From assembly GCA_947172415.1 (NCBI GenBank), contig OX359196.1, positions 3,660,501 to 3,724,500 on the forward strand: DNA of 64,000 nt. Direction: 5' to 3'. Every line of letters begins with the position of its first letter. Positions within the stretch are counted from its first letter, which is position 1. This DNA comes from Chondrosia reniformis. Lineage: Eukaryota > Porifera > Demospongiae > Chondrillida > Chondrillidae. Under the pieces are notes generated by a model that worked only from the letters and a program-made list of their open reading frames with translations, did not search any database and was not told the DNA's origin. This document shows, in pieces, positions 35,983 through 47,563 of this stretch. Both the position numbers and the translations under genes were made by a program.

Positions 35983-37178
35983 ATGAATTGCAATCTTCCA
36001 ACCTCCAATGAAGTCCCCTCAATTGAGATAGTAAGAGACTTCTGGACAAAGATTCTAGGTACTGTTGGTAAGGTCAATAGAAACGACATAGGGGCAAAAG
36101 ACTGGCTAAAGGAAACCAACAAGTGGGTGGGTAAAACCTCCTCTAAAGGTCTCAATAGCTTTGATGAGGCCAAACTGAGGAAAGCCTTGAAAAAGGCAAA
36201 AAGCTGGTCTGCCCCTGGTCCGGATGGCATCCACACTTTTGGTGAAAGGCACCCCCTCTGCACAGTCTGCCTTGGCAGATATACTACAAAGGATGGTGAG
36301 CAGAGAAATGTCAGTCCCAGATGGCTTACACGGGGTCGCACTCTACCCATCCTCAAACAGGATGACCCTAAAAGTGCGGCCAACTACCGACCTACTGCGT
36401 GTCAAAACACAATGTACAAGGCTGTCAAAGCATAAATTGCATCAGGACTACTCACTTACACCTACACTAATGATCTTGCCCATGGCCCAAAGGCCATGAG
36501 AAAAAAGAAGTGGGGCTGTGTGGACTGTCTACTGCTGGATCAAACCATCGGTCTAGATGACAAAATTACTGGCAAACCACTTAGTGTGACATGAATTGAT
36601 TATGAAGAGGCATATGATAGATTCCCTCACAAGTGGGTGATGTAGGTGCTAAAACCATCAAGTGCTCAGGTTGGATCCGGAGGTCTATAGAGCTCTTCTC
36701 CAAACACTGGGCTACTGTGCTTGAATTGAAGACTGTGGATAAGGTGGTTAGGAGCACCCCTGTTAAATAAAACAGGGGACCCTTCCAAGGAGACTCTTTA
36801 TCGACACTCCTCTTTTGTCTGGCCATAGCCCCCATATCCCAAGTTCTTAACAGAACCAAGGGATATACCCTCTGGCATGATGGGGAATGGAACACCATGT
36901 CACACTTGATGTACATGGATGACCTTAAGATATATGCTGGAGGGCCTGATAAACTCAGGGAAGCCATGGAATATGTGGAGAAAACCTCAAATGCCATTGG
37001 CATGAGGTTTGGAGTGAGAAAGTGTGGAACAGCTCACTTGCAAAAGGGGAAAGTTCTGGCTGACCCAGACAACCCTGAATGCAGTGAAGAATCCATAAGG
37101 AGCCTTGAAAAAGGTACTACTTATAAGTACCTAGGGCTAGAACAACACTTTGAGGTAGATGACAGCAAGGTCATTTAA
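35983..37178 (+). pseudogene. LINE copy 2, broken reverse transcriptase
   Basis: The frame from 35983 carries SWSAPGPDGIHTF, then shifts near 36240. Text equivalent to motif A (36590-36640) contains a TGA in place of the Trp codon (ACATGAATTGAT against GCATGGATCGAT in copy 1). Motif B has AACAGGGGACCCTTCC with an upstream stop. From 36897 it is open again with MYMDDLKIYAGG (motif C; Leu-Met replaces Met-Leu before it) through to a TAA at 37176-37178 (CATTTAAAAAG, an insertion relative to copy 1). It cannot encode an active enzyme. Confidence 0.8.
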
Positions 37179-37187
37179 AAAGCTTGC

Positions 37188-38604
37188 TTGATCAACGAAT
37201 TGAGGAGGAGACTCCACAAAGTGTGGAGCTCTCACCTCGATGGTAAGAATGCTGCAGAAGTCTCTAACATGTTGTGTGCCTTTCTATTGAGATACTCTTA
37301 CCCAGTTTTGAAGTGGACTCAAAGTGAGCTTCCAAAGCTGGACCGAATGGTGAGAAAGATCATGAGAAAGTACCAGTGTCATCACTATAACTCTGCCATT
37401 GAGAGAGTGAACTTGCCTCGCTCTCAAGGTGGTAGAAGGCTCTGTAGTTTTCCTTTGGATCACGACAGGGCTGTTGTAAATCTGGAAAGGTACCTCCATA
37501 CTGCCAATGATCCACTCACAGCTATTGTGGTTAAACACCAAAAATGGCTGGAGTGCTCAAAGCAGAGGAGGACTGTCTTAATAGAGGGCAGATTGATACT
37601 GGAAAGCCACTGTATAGAACTAGAACCGGAAATGTGGCTACAGACAGATCCCTCACAAAATAGTGTAAGAGAATGGAGGAGAGTGGCACATGAACTCCGG
37701 GAGGCTCAGACTGAAAGGTTAAAAAGTAACCTAGCCGATAAGTCTCACCAGGGCTCATATATACCACAGATAAGTCACAAATAGGGAGTCTTATGGGTTG
37801 CTTTGTGAGGGGAGACTCAGACCTCAAACTGAGGCTCTGATTCTCGCAGCCCAAATGATGTCGCTGCACACTAGGTGGTACCAAAATAGGATTCTGAGGA
37901 ATTCTAGCCTCCTAATGTGCAGAGAATGTGGCAAGGCTATGGAAGCAATCAAACACATACTAAACATGTGTGAGCCAAAGGGATTTTCTCTCTACAAAAA
38001 GAGGTATGAACGGGCAATACTGATAAGGTCATGGAGATTGTTGAAAGAATATGGATTCAAGCAGAAAGAGCCCTGGTACAAACTAGAAGCAAAGCCAGTC
38101 TTTGAGAATACGTCTGTCAAAATCTTGTGGGATCCTAGTATCCAAAAGTATCAGAAGGTGGCGGCTTATATGCGGAAACAATTTAGGGGCTACCGAATTA
38201 TGGCAGACCTGATGATAATTAGAGCTTTGGGGACTGTGGATACACTCCTGGAAGACCTTAGGGGAATTCCAAAGCTGTCAAAAGGTGCAGTAGAAGTGAT
38301 GAGAAGCATGCAGAGAACTGGTCTCTGTTGGGCTGTAAAGTTATTGAGGAAACATCTATCTGTTGAGGGATTGGGGGTCTGGACGATAAGTAGTTCTGTC
38401 GCAGTCCTTGCCCGTCGACCTCTGGAAAGCAGTGGTGGATTGGTGTATGGAGGTACTCCCTCCTATTTTGACGGTCAACTTTGGCCCAACGTGTACCTCT
38501 CTGCTGCTGCCGGAAGGGGGCTAAGCCAAGGCTTCTGGCTAAAAACCCAAAAACAACTGACTGAGGGCTGTCCAAGCCAGATACTCCTTGCCTTAGTAAA
38601 CTAA
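37188..38604 (+). pseudogene. LINE copy 2, linker, CCHC finger, nuclease remnant
   Basis: Two open frames, 37188-37784 and 37798-38604, separated by a small indel. The second has CRECGKAMEAIKHILNMC (zinc finger intact). At 38143/38144 the text jumps from WDPSIQ to KYQKVAAYMRKQ. Compared with copy 1 it lacks exactly 132 bp (33166-33297), 44 codons that include the R-P-D and the catalytic Glu. The deletion ends share TCC. The frame is kept, so the protein would keep its finger but lose the endonuclease core. Confidence 0.8.
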
Positions 38605-38648
38605 GGCAGGAAGTAACAAGTTTCTCCGTTAAAGCTTTTGTTTCTAAA

Positions 38649-39055
38649 GTAGGTACTAGTTATATGTTCTAGTTGTATACATTAATTGTATGTATGTTAG
38701 TAGTTGTATGTATTTGTTTTAGTTATATTTACTAGTTGTATGTACTAATTGTAAGTACTAGTTTTATGTACAAGTTGTATGTATTTGTTATATGTTCCAG
38801 TTGTATGTACTAGTTGTATGCACTTGTTGTATGTACTGTGTGTGTATTAGTTGTATGTACTATTTATATGTACTAGATGAATGTACTAGTTGTATGTGTA
38901 TGTACTAGTTATATGTACTAGTTGTAAGTACTAGTTGTATGTACTGGTTGTATGTACTTGTTATATGTTCCAGTTGTATGTACTATTTGTATGTACTGGT
39001 TGTATCTACTAGTTGTATGTATTAGTTGTATGTACTAGTTATATATACTAATGGT
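38649..39055 (-). repeat. 13-bp satellite, inverted, right end
   Basis: Last part of the inverted ACTAGTTGTATGT array. It ends near 39055 in AT-rich sequence. Confidence 0.9.
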
Positions 39056-39337
39056 TATATTATTAGATTTATTCTTATTTTCATATTTTTTAAAATTTTA
39101 ATTAATTTTAATATTATTCTTATTTTTATTATGATTAATTTAATTATTATCCTTTTTATTATTTTTATCATTACTAATTTTAATGTTTATTATTGTTATT
39201 TTTAGTTTTTAAATATAATTTTTGTAATTTCTATTACTCTATCTATTTCTTTATTACTATTATTAGTATTATTTAATATTAATTTTAATATAATATTAAT
39301 ATAATTTTAATATATTTATATAATTTTATGGTTAGTA

Positions 39338-39398
<61 letters not shown>

Positions 39399-39448
39399 TA
39401 TTATAATTATTAATATTTTTATTATTATTTCAATTGGTATTAGTATTA
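39056..39448. repeat. AT-rich low-complexity tract with (TTA)n
   Basis: Almost pure A/T; about 39340-39395 is an uninterrupted TTA trinucleotide run of roughly 17 units. No gene. Confidence 0.85.
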
Positions 39449-39524
39449 TTAGGGGCTGCCTATAGCAGCCTCTTATATTGTTTTCATTTGCCGATTATGT
39501 TGTACGGCTTCATGTTACGGAAAG

Positions 39525-39545
<21 letters not shown>
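39449..39545 (+). mobile_element. Hairpin-ended element, 5' end (copy 1)
   Basis: Begins with the hairpin GGCTGC-CTATA-GCAGCC, then TTATATTGTTTTC and a ~60-bp block (TGTACGGCTTCATGTTACGG) shared with 59338-59400, and an AT dinucleotide run. The 3' end of this copy is not recognisable; a fold-back insert follows at 39588. Confidence 0.5.
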
Positions 39546-39563
<18 letters not shown>

Positions 39564-39574
39564 GGAAAATGTAC

Positions 39575-39772
39575 ACACATGGATAAGAATAAAGCCTTGT
39601 TGAACATCAGCAACATGAATTTACTAATTCTGGACGTTTCGACCCAGAGGTCTTCATCAGCAATACATGAGGAATGGGTATACAAGTCAGTAGGCTTATA
39701 AATAGTAAATAGTAAATTCATGCTGCTGACACTCAACAAGGCTTTAGTCTCATAATGATACACATGGATAAG
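39575..39772. mobile_element. Fold-back insert with 13-bp direct repeats
   Basis: Inverted arms of 36 bases (39591-39626 and 39710-39745, about 4 mismatches) start AAAGCCTTGTTGA. The unit is bounded by identical ACACATGGATAAG at 39575-39587 and 39760-39772, which looks like a target duplication. The centre contains GACGTTTCGACC then CAGAGGTCTTCATCAGCA, text reminiscent of Penelope-like element termini. No coding capacity. Confidence 0.5.
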
Positions 39773-42591
39773 TAAAAATATTAACAAATAACTTAAGAAG
39801 AGAAGATAGAGCTTATATTACCGAAGTGATACGGTCCACCAAGTGAATTCAGTCTTTCGCATCAATATAGGAACAACTCTGCCTCAAACTTGACGGAAAC
39901 GTATACAAAAATGCTTGATCTAACCTTCGCTACAACTCGCCTGTTCGGTAGCTCCTTTTCATAGAAGAGCGTCGACTTGTCATAGCCGTTCCCAAAAGGA
40001 TGATCTTCTTTTGCAACGATAGGGTGACGTTTATGCGTCACAGAACGTCACAGAATCACAAAGTGTGCATGTATGGAGTGACATACGTGGGTGTCGGTGA
40101 TACAATACAAAAATATCATAATACATCACCAGATTGCACAAGCATAACCATGAATTTTTCATTATATTTCGCTTATTTTGCAACTTTAATTGAGCAAAAC
40201 TTGGCCAGATGTTTGACATACACATGTACCATAATATAATATGTCGGTTTCACAGTGATATGACCAACTGATATTTTTTTCAACAAAAAATTGGTTTCAA
40301 TATAAATTGTCTATAGCTTTTCTATAGTCCTATGGCATTTTATATGCAGACTTTTTCATCCGTTTTCCACCAAACAGGGACCTAAATCAAAAATCTCTTA
40401 ATTTAAAATGAGTTTTATACCCTAAACTTTATGAAACTCTACCCATTCTGTTGCTAGGTCCTTTCCTGGAGAAATGAATTATTTATATTAATTATTTATA
40501 TATATTAGAATACCTTAGTATATTGTATCTTGTACTGTACATACTTTAAAGTAGCTTAAAGATAACCATAAAGATGTCTTTAAATACCTTTAGTGGATAT
40601 TTAAGATCCATATGGACTTAAAGGGTAGTGGGGCCATAGCCACTGCTCCGAAAAGTTCTTGCGTAACTGTAATAGAAAGGTATATGAGGGATTGCATAAG
40701 AGTAGAGTAGACGGGTGATGATAGGAATGAATGTGTCATCTGACGAAGAATCGGAAGTAGTGGGTTATTATATAATGGAAATTATTAGACATTCTGGTTT
40801 GTTATTGAAATCAAGGTGTAGCGGCCATGTGTAAAATATTGAGTAATCTGGCCGTGATATCTGGTATATTAAGGGCGGGGATTGTTTGCCCTCAATTGAA
40901 TTCTCTAGTAGCTGAGTTAGTATAGCATTGTGAAAATATGGAAGGAGATGACAACTAATTGACCTGGAAAGATCTCGATTGAGACCATCGGCTGGGAGTC
41001 GTTAGACCCTTTTTGAAACAATGAGTTGATGTCAAATCAGAATATGCGTATGAGGTATGCGTACGAGGTGGTGTTTACGGAATGAATTCAGCAGGGTAAT
41101 GGGAAGGCTGATGTATAGAAGAGGGATATGGATTTGTAGAGTTTTGGACTCCAGTTGGGTACATATATACATATGCATATGTACAGTATAAGTATAGGTT
41201 GATTGGGTTGTGGTTCTATTTGTGTAAAATATTTCGTAAGATTAATGCAAACATACATGTTTACCTGGCAACATTGTGGTCTAAACCAATGAACTATTAA
41301 TACAATGAAGTTTCAAACAAACATGTTTACCTGGCAACATTGTGGTCTAAAACTATGAAATATACAATGAAGTTTCAGCGACACTAGCAATTTCTCAAGA
41401 ATCCATTTCACAATTTTATAATGATTTACAGATTATGGTCGGGATTATATATATATATTTACAATAAGTGGTTCAGATAAGAAACCTCCATAACTGAAAT
41501 CATGTAAGGTTTTATGTAAAATCTTACAAATCTCAATGTGTACATTTTTCATTGTTAGCGAGGCTAGATACCGTGTCAACATATGAGGTTCAGTTTAGCT
41601 TGGGGTTGTCACAGTGTTGAATGACCACTGAAGGACACTGCTGTGATGCTTCTAGTCTAGAGTGAAACTCATTATGTTAGGTCTTCTTAGTTAGAGAAGC
41701 CAAACAAGATCAGACAGTACCTGTGAGACAGCACAATCCAATGGTAGATGTTTTGTACGTATATAAATTTGCAACTGTTTTCAATAAGTGAGATTTAGGT
41801 TAGATAGGGGTTGTCACAGTGTTGCTTGCCTACCAAAGGAGACTCTTCTGGTACTCCTATAATAGTATTTTAGAGGGAAACCTATTGTGTTAGATCTTCC
41901 TAGTTTAGGACTGGGTTGGTTATCAGTATTTGAAACATTTTGTCAGTGACTGAAATATACACACTAATGGTGAATTTGAATATGCAGTATTATATGATTG
42001 ATCATGAAATTGTAAAGAATTACCATTTGTGGTTAGAAATATGCCTAGAAGTGCATGGCAAAGTGGACAATAGATGTGTTAGACAAAGTAGGAATAAATT
42101 TAAACACACAGCAAATCCTTTGAGGATTTGAGAGGTGAGTGTGATTAAATCCATCGTTATGTGCATTTATGTAAGCAAAAGAGAATCTAAAGTGGGGGTA
42201 GCCTTTAAAAAGCCTGGTAAGTAATGTATGCTCAACAGAAACAAAAGTTGTGTGATTATTTGTGGGAAAGGTTTCTGCATGTAGTTTTCTAAAGGGCAAA
42301 CACAAATCCCAAATCTGGCAAATATCTGGTGATCTGGTTGACAGTAGCTGCATGGCTGGGTCATTTGAATGCATGCACCAGTACATTGGCCTCTTATCAG
42401 GGCTTTTGTTCATCTAACTATAAAAGCTATGTAGGTATATATATAGAAGATGCAACAATCTAGGTATATTCGCTCTAGAATCAGTTAATCTTGTATCTTT
42501 GATGTGTAATCTATCACACCAACAGGTGCTAGGACATTACAAAAGTCCAATGTAGCACTAAAAAATGACAATAAATATAAATAATTTCACG
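39773..42591. other. Unique spacer with local duplications
   Basis: No gene supported; open frames are short and unrelated to known proteins. TTTACCTGGCAACATTGTGG occurs twice, near 41259 and 41325, as a ~66-bp tandem duplication. A looser ~130-bp direct duplication links 41585-41700 with 41795-41910 (shared GGGGTTGTCACAGTGTTG). Confidence 0.6.
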
Positions 42592-43632
42592 TCACAGTCC
42601 AAATCTGGCACACCACATTGCACTGATATAGTTTAAAATAGAATAGTTGGTGCATGCCATAGATAGAATAAATTCAGTCTGCTTTACAAGACACTGTCCT
42701 CGGAAACCATCATACTGGCTGACTTGCTCCATCAGGGGCTGTCTCATGATGTCCCAAGCATGGCAACGCAGCATCCAGTGGCAGACATCTTCCACTTCTC
42801 CACTATTGCATTCCTTGCATAGCCTCTCTACCCTCACCACTCCTTTCCACCTTCCCACTTCTATCTGGAATGCCGCTGTACCTCCCCTTAACTTCATCAT
42901 CATATTCCTCTCTCTCTTCCTTCCCAAAACTGCACAACTAGACTCACCCTCAAGGGCTGCTATTTCATTCAGCATCCCTAGCTTTGGCCTCTCCTCCATC
43001 TCCTTCTGCCACCTGTATCTAACCTCCCTCCAGGCAATACTTGATAGCATATCTCTAATCTCTGGCTCACTAAGGTCCTTTATGGCATTTCCATCCATAC
43101 CTTGCCACCCAAACTCAACAAAACATTCAGCCATATTCTTTACCCATATTCCCTTGCCACACTCCACTGCCTGTCTTGCTATCTTCCTTAACAACCTTCC
43201 CTTTTACATCTCACTTGTCAAAACCTTCAACCAGAACCTCACACAACGCATCTTCACCTCCCACACAACAGGAAAGGCCCTCATTTCAAACAACAAGGAT
43301 ACCTTGGGGTGAAGTATGCCCACCCCAAAGAACTGACGGAGAACACGCAACTGAACACATTCAATGGGTTCCAAATGACTAGAGTAACCCCATACTTCAA
43401 CCCCATACATCATGCCTGACTTCACAAGAGATCCCATCAATTTCTGGAAAACACTAACTCCAACATCCCCAATCTCTGCCCGACATCTCTGGAGACAAGC
43501 TCCTAGGGCTCTCCTCCCACTCTCTGCCTTATCTCCCACCATCTCTGTCAGCTCTAGATACTCATCGACCATGCAGCCTAAATACTTATAGGACAATACC
43601 ATCGGGATTTCCTCACCCTCTACCTCGTACAC
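42592..43632 (-). pseudogene. LINE ORF2: C-terminal region with zinc knuckle
   Basis: One frame, 43632 to 42592, cut by TAA at about 43204. It begins SYKYLGCMVDEYLELTEMV (thumb region; Y-K-Y-L-G typical), continues MYGVEVWGY and LRQFFGVG, and ends with CKECNSGEVEDVCHWMLRC, a C-x2-C-H-C knuckle common at the C-terminus of CR1/L2-type polyproteins, then HAWDIMRQPLME. Its order relative to the palm confirms a full-length minus-strand element. Confidence 0.75.
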
Positions 43633-43733
43633 TACCTCACATCATTCTGCTTTCGTCTTGCGGATATGCATGATGCCAGACTTTGCCACATTAATCTTCA
43701 CATCCCATTCTTCACACCACTCCACCAATACCT

Positions 43734-44245
43734 CTAAACATCTGATGCTACCAAGCAGGTATCATCTGCAAATAGCAGGCCAGGGACAATCTCATCCCCA
43801 CACTTCACAACACACCTCTCCTCCTTCAGCCTCTTAACAGCACTGTTAATATATAGGGAAAAGAGTAATGGGTAAAAGACGCATCCCTGCCCTAGCCCTA
43901 TGTGTACCTCAAACTCCTCACTAATATGTCCTTCACTTTCACCCTGCACATGTTCCTTTCATAAAGAGCCTGTAGAAACCTGAGAAACCTGCTGATCACA
44001 CCCACACTCTGTAGACAAGATCATAACTTCTCCCGATTCACCTTATCAGATGCTTTAGCAAAGTCAATGAATGCCACTAACATGCCTGCAGGTTTTCTCA
44101 CCATTTCTGTTTGTCCTAATAACACCAGTGACAGCAATTGGTCCCTACATCCCCTCCTCTTACGAAAGCCACATTGTTCTTCTGCTATGAGACCTGTCAC
44201 CTCAGCCACACTTGAAAGTCTTTGTTCCAGGATCTTGCATACCAC
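43734..44245 (-). pseudogene. LINE ORF2: reverse transcriptase palm
   Basis: Two frames joined by an indel in 43950-44020. The first has EEQCGFRKRRGCRDQLLSL and MLVAFIDFAKASDKVNREKL (motif A; FAKAYD norm has Ser for Tyr here). The second has LGQGCVFYPLLFSLYIN (motif B, Arg of RQG replaced by Leu-Gly) and GLLFADDTCLVA (motif C with intact FADD). The catalytic aspartates survive, but the Tyr and Arg replacements suggest relaxed selection. Confidence 0.75.
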
Positions 44246-44246
44246 C

Positions 44247-45257
44247 TTACTGACCTGGACCCTGGAAAGTGTTCACATCGCACACTCCCTTCGCTTTTCC
44301 TTTAGGAACCGGTACTATAACGGTTTCCCTACACAATGAGGGTACCATGCCAAGCTCCCAGCAAACCGTAAACAAAGCTACCCACACCTCAAACAGCCTT
44401 TCTGTAAGCATCATGTCCATCGCTACACCATCAATCATTGGAGCTGCATCCTTCTCCACTTCACTGAGCACCCATAGTACCTCCTCTCCAGAGATTGGTT
44501 CACACAGCCATTTACTGAACTCTGTCCCATTCTCCTCTCTATCCATCTGACAGCCACTGGTCTCGTTGTCCCTATCATCACCACCCATAACCTTGGCAAA
44601 ATGGGTCCTCCATATCTTAATAGCCTCTTCGCCTGACCTTATGGAACCTCCCTCATTATACAATGGAAGTAGGTCATGTCCCTGCTTCTTCACTTTCCCA
44701 AAATTCATCCTCTTCAAGGCTTTCCAGAATTTTTTGGGACACCCCAAATCTCTTTCTAACTATTCACAACTTCTTTTCTGATGGTCCCTCTTAGCCTTTT
44801 TCACCGCCTTCGAATAAGCTGCTCTTGCCTTCAAGTATTCATTTTTTAAGTGCTTCTGTTCCTCACTAGCCTTTCCCTTCAACCACTGCTTCTCCTTTCT
44901 ATGCATCTCCTTCCTTAGGACTTTGAGCCCCTTGGAAAACCATACTTGGCATTGTTTCATACCACCACAATGTACCTCCTTGAGCCCCCTCTTCAGTCCC
45001 TCCATCAAATCGCTGTACAAAGTATCCAGTTTGCCTTGGTCACCATGCATCGCCTTCAGGTGATCCACAATACTAGTAAAGAAATCTTCCTGACTACACA
45101 TGTAGTTTTCAGGGACTACAAACTTCTTACGGGGCCCTTCTTCAGTAGACATATAGGATACTTCAGACACTACTCCATCAACCATCAAGTCCCATAGGAG
45201 AACCGAGTGATCAGGTAACCTAAACCCTACTTTCATCCACGTACAACTCTTCCTCAC
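44247..45257 (-). pseudogene. LINE ORF2: endonuclease end and RT start
   Basis: One minus-strand frame from 45257 to 44247, cut by an in-frame TAG at about 44760 (SCE-stop-LERDLGCPKKFW). It opens with the endonuclease Asp-His motif LPDHSVLLWDL, passes a basic helical linker (ARAAYSKAVKKAKRDHQK), then FWKALKRMNFGK and WVLSEVEKDAAPMIDGVAMD, the usual start of LINE reverse transcriptase (Gly of AxGxDG replaced by Met). It ends VIVPVPKGKAKGVCDVNTF, where a small indel near 44255 shifts the frame. Confidence 0.75.
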
Positions 45258-46079
45258 ATTGTGACATTGTTTTCACAACAAAATTACGAATGGACATAAG
45301 TTTCTCTTCTGGCACCAAACAATAGTCTACAACAGATTTACCTCTGCCAGAGATGCATGTGAACTGATCCTGACCCTGTCGCCATTCACAAACACCAAAC
45401 CAGAACTCCTCATCCAGTAAACTAGCAATTCCCCTTGACCATTGTTCACCAGGTCCACACAACCTCTGTTGGGTAACCCATCACTATCACCCAATTCTCC
45501 ACACCTCGCATTGAAATCACCACACACCATTACCTGACCCTCCACCTGAAGATTCACCACCTGTTCTCCCAAAACATGAAAGCGTTCTTCAATGTCGACG
45601 TCCCGACTTGAGCTAGCTGGGGGGAAATAGCAAACTGCGATGAAGATTGCATGTGAAGTCACTTTATGCACTAACTTTACCCACATAACATTCTCCAACT
45701 GCACATCAACCACCATTTTTGACCAGTCCTGGAGTATTACATTCTTCACCAACACACCAACCCCACCTGAGCCACTCACTGCTTTCCTGCTCACTGATGC
45801 TCTGTTATGACCAAACCACTCATAATTATCAAACACCACACCCTCATTCCCCTACAACCAAGTCTCCGTCAGGAACACAACATCCGGCTGAAAGAAGTTA
45901 TTAACTTTTGCCCTAATATCCCGACTCTCCACCTCTCTATTATCTCCACCCACGTTTCCTCTTGACCATCCTGCAACATTCCAACACATCATCTTGAGTT
46001 TTCCACTCCTGTCAAGACTGCCACCTTCCCCATTTCCCCTCCCTCTGCTACCTCTTGTAGCTGAGCTATTGTCCCACAC
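45220..46079 (-). pseudogene. LINE ORF2: APE-type endonuclease
   Basis: Endonuclease that nicks target DNA. Motifs in order: KMMCWNVAGW (catalytic Asn), FLTETWL (Glu), a TAG at about 45852, GGVGVLVK, AVCYFPP (Tyr), MVCGDFNARCG (Asp-x-Asn), then after a frameshift near 45340-45460 SVVDYCLVPEE (Ser/Asp). LPDHSVLLWDL (Asp-His) follows in the next block. All key residues of the fold are present, so decay is by a stop and a shift and not by loss of the active site. Confidence 0.8.
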
Positions 46080-46096
46080 TGCCTCCTTCTCACCTG

Positions 46097-47254
46097 CTAG
46101 CGAGGCAGAACTCGCACCACCACTGACTCTAAAAAAGGAGACTTCTTCTCAATTTTCCAAAACTCACCAAAACTTCCTCTGTCTATCATATTCAAAATGA
46201 ACTCATCTCCTATCAACCAAAACCACCACCTGACACGACCATCTTCACTCTTAAAGACACGCTTTACCTCAACTGAGGCAGCCTCAGGCACCCTACTCAC
46301 CAGAAAAGCCTCGACCTCCTCCTCTGTATCCACTCGCTTTGTTCCCCATAACTCCCTCCTTCCCACAAACTGATGTGTACTAGGTGGACATCCAGAGTTC
46401 CTCTTTCTTATCTTTTGGGACTATTTGGCCACCACATTTTGCTTCTCCATGCTCAATACCTTTCTTGGTTCCATATGTCGGCCATTATTGTGGCTTCTCC
46501 CACTGTCTCTCTGACTCTTAGGTTCATGTTGACACTGTGTTTGTTTTTGCCTCTCACCTGCTGCCATTGTCACACTCAACTTGTCACAACCCACCATCTC
46601 ACCCCCCATCAGACCTCCTGTCCCCGCTACCTCCTGTGTCATTTCAACTCCCTTGGGCCTCTCTTGCTCCATCTGCCTCTTCAGCCTCTTATTCCCTTTA
46701 ATAACCCCTATTAGTTCACTCTTCACTTCATTCAGCTCTTCCTTCAATGCCCCTAGCTCCTTACGTAACTCCATCATATGGGCTGACAGACAGAAATAGC
46801 ACACAAACACCTTCCCCTCCATTAATCCCTCTTCTTCTTTCATACCCAAACATCTGAGATGGGACCACCCTTTGCAAATATCACAACTCACCATTTCACC
46901 TTTCTCTACGCTGCAAGCGCAAAGACATTTAACGACCTCATCCTCCAGTGACCTGGCACCTCTAGGATCGTCGTTCCTTTCATCATTCCTTTCACCGAAG
47001 TAGAAGTTCCTTTCACCGATCCGTTCTTCCCTCCTACTTCTGGACCCACCGCGGCTCTTGCCTTCATCATTGCTCTTGTGAGCCCTTATCCGTGTTGATT
47101 TTCGCTGCATCCTTGGCTCAAAATCAGTTGAACCAGCAAAATCAGCAGAATCGTCTACGAATCTCTGTGCTCTCACCTTGGAGGCGGCCATTTTTGTATT
47201 CATATATATATATATTAGCATTTTATCAACTGGAAAACCAGTTTGCAATATCAT
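46097..47254 (-). pseudogene. LINE ORF1: PHD-like finger and coiled coil
   Basis: RNA-binding/chaperone protein of the LINE. After a basic, Arg/Ser-rich start lies VKCLCACSVEKGEMVSCDIC followed by HLRCLG and VFVCYFC: a Cys4-His-Cys3 PHD-type pattern at about 46785-46930. Next is a charged helix, MELRKELGALKEELNEVKSE, likely a trimerising coiled coil. A TAG at about 46421 interrupts the frame; it stays open beyond for another 100 residues (FVGRRELWGTKRVDTEEEVE and VRWWFWLIGDEFIL) to 46097. The second part could be the last ORF1 domain. PHD-bearing ORF1 proteins are known from CR1/L2-like LINEs. Confidence 0.7.
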
Positions 47255-47563
47255 TGAAGAATGCTGATTGTGCTATGACAAGCTGACTAATTCCTCTAAC
47301 CTATCTTTATATGGCAGAACTGGCATTGTACCACGGTCCGCGATAGTAGATTTTCTATCATATGTACGTAACGGCGCTTAGGATTCTTTTGCCTATGCAC
47401 AACTTCTCAAGTGATTAGGAAGTAGATGAGGTAGTTTGGCAAAAAGGTTAATGAGATGACCTTTGATGGCATAAAGAAGCTCATCATCGTTGATGGAATA
47501 ATGATTCAGATGGAGAGACTTAATGTCCTGTTTTGGGTCAGTGATAAGTGGAACTCGCTGTAA
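47255..47563. other. Short spacer
   Basis: No feature recognised between the LINE 5' end and the unknown-family copy; about 310 bp of ordinary AT-rich sequence. Confidence 0.4.

Larger units (their letters stand above)
34457..38648 (+). mobile_element. R2-group LINE copy 2, degenerate
   Basis: Second copy of the same LINE family, same strand, starting GGAATTGGAGGCTTTGG and ending TTTTGTTTCTAAA next to GTAGGTACT of the satellite, a junction like that of copy 1 (GTATGTACT). It has many more stops and indels than copy 1 in the 5' half and a 132-bp in-frame deletion in the nuclease. Confidence 0.85.
42592..47254 (-). mobile_element. APE-type LINE (CR1/L2/Jockey superfamily)
   Basis: Nearly complete non-LTR retrotransposon on the minus strand: ORF1 with PHD-like finger and coiled coil, apurinic-type endonuclease, reverse transcriptase and C-terminal zinc knuckle. 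It is broken by several stops and frameshifts. No A-tail is seen; an AT-rich TTTATATTTATTGTC follows the last stop at the 3' end near 42570, as in CR1-like elements. Exact clade uncertain. Confidence 0.8.

Noticed and set aside
42647..43312. 221-codon plus-strand open frame
   Set aside because: Antisense to the LINE C-terminal region; the minus strand shows conserved reverse-transcriptase motifs.
42592..47254. Alternative genetic code reading TAG as sense
   Set aside because: TAA and TGA also interrupt elements here, frameshifts accompany the stops, and the same site has a Lys codon in a sister LINE copy.
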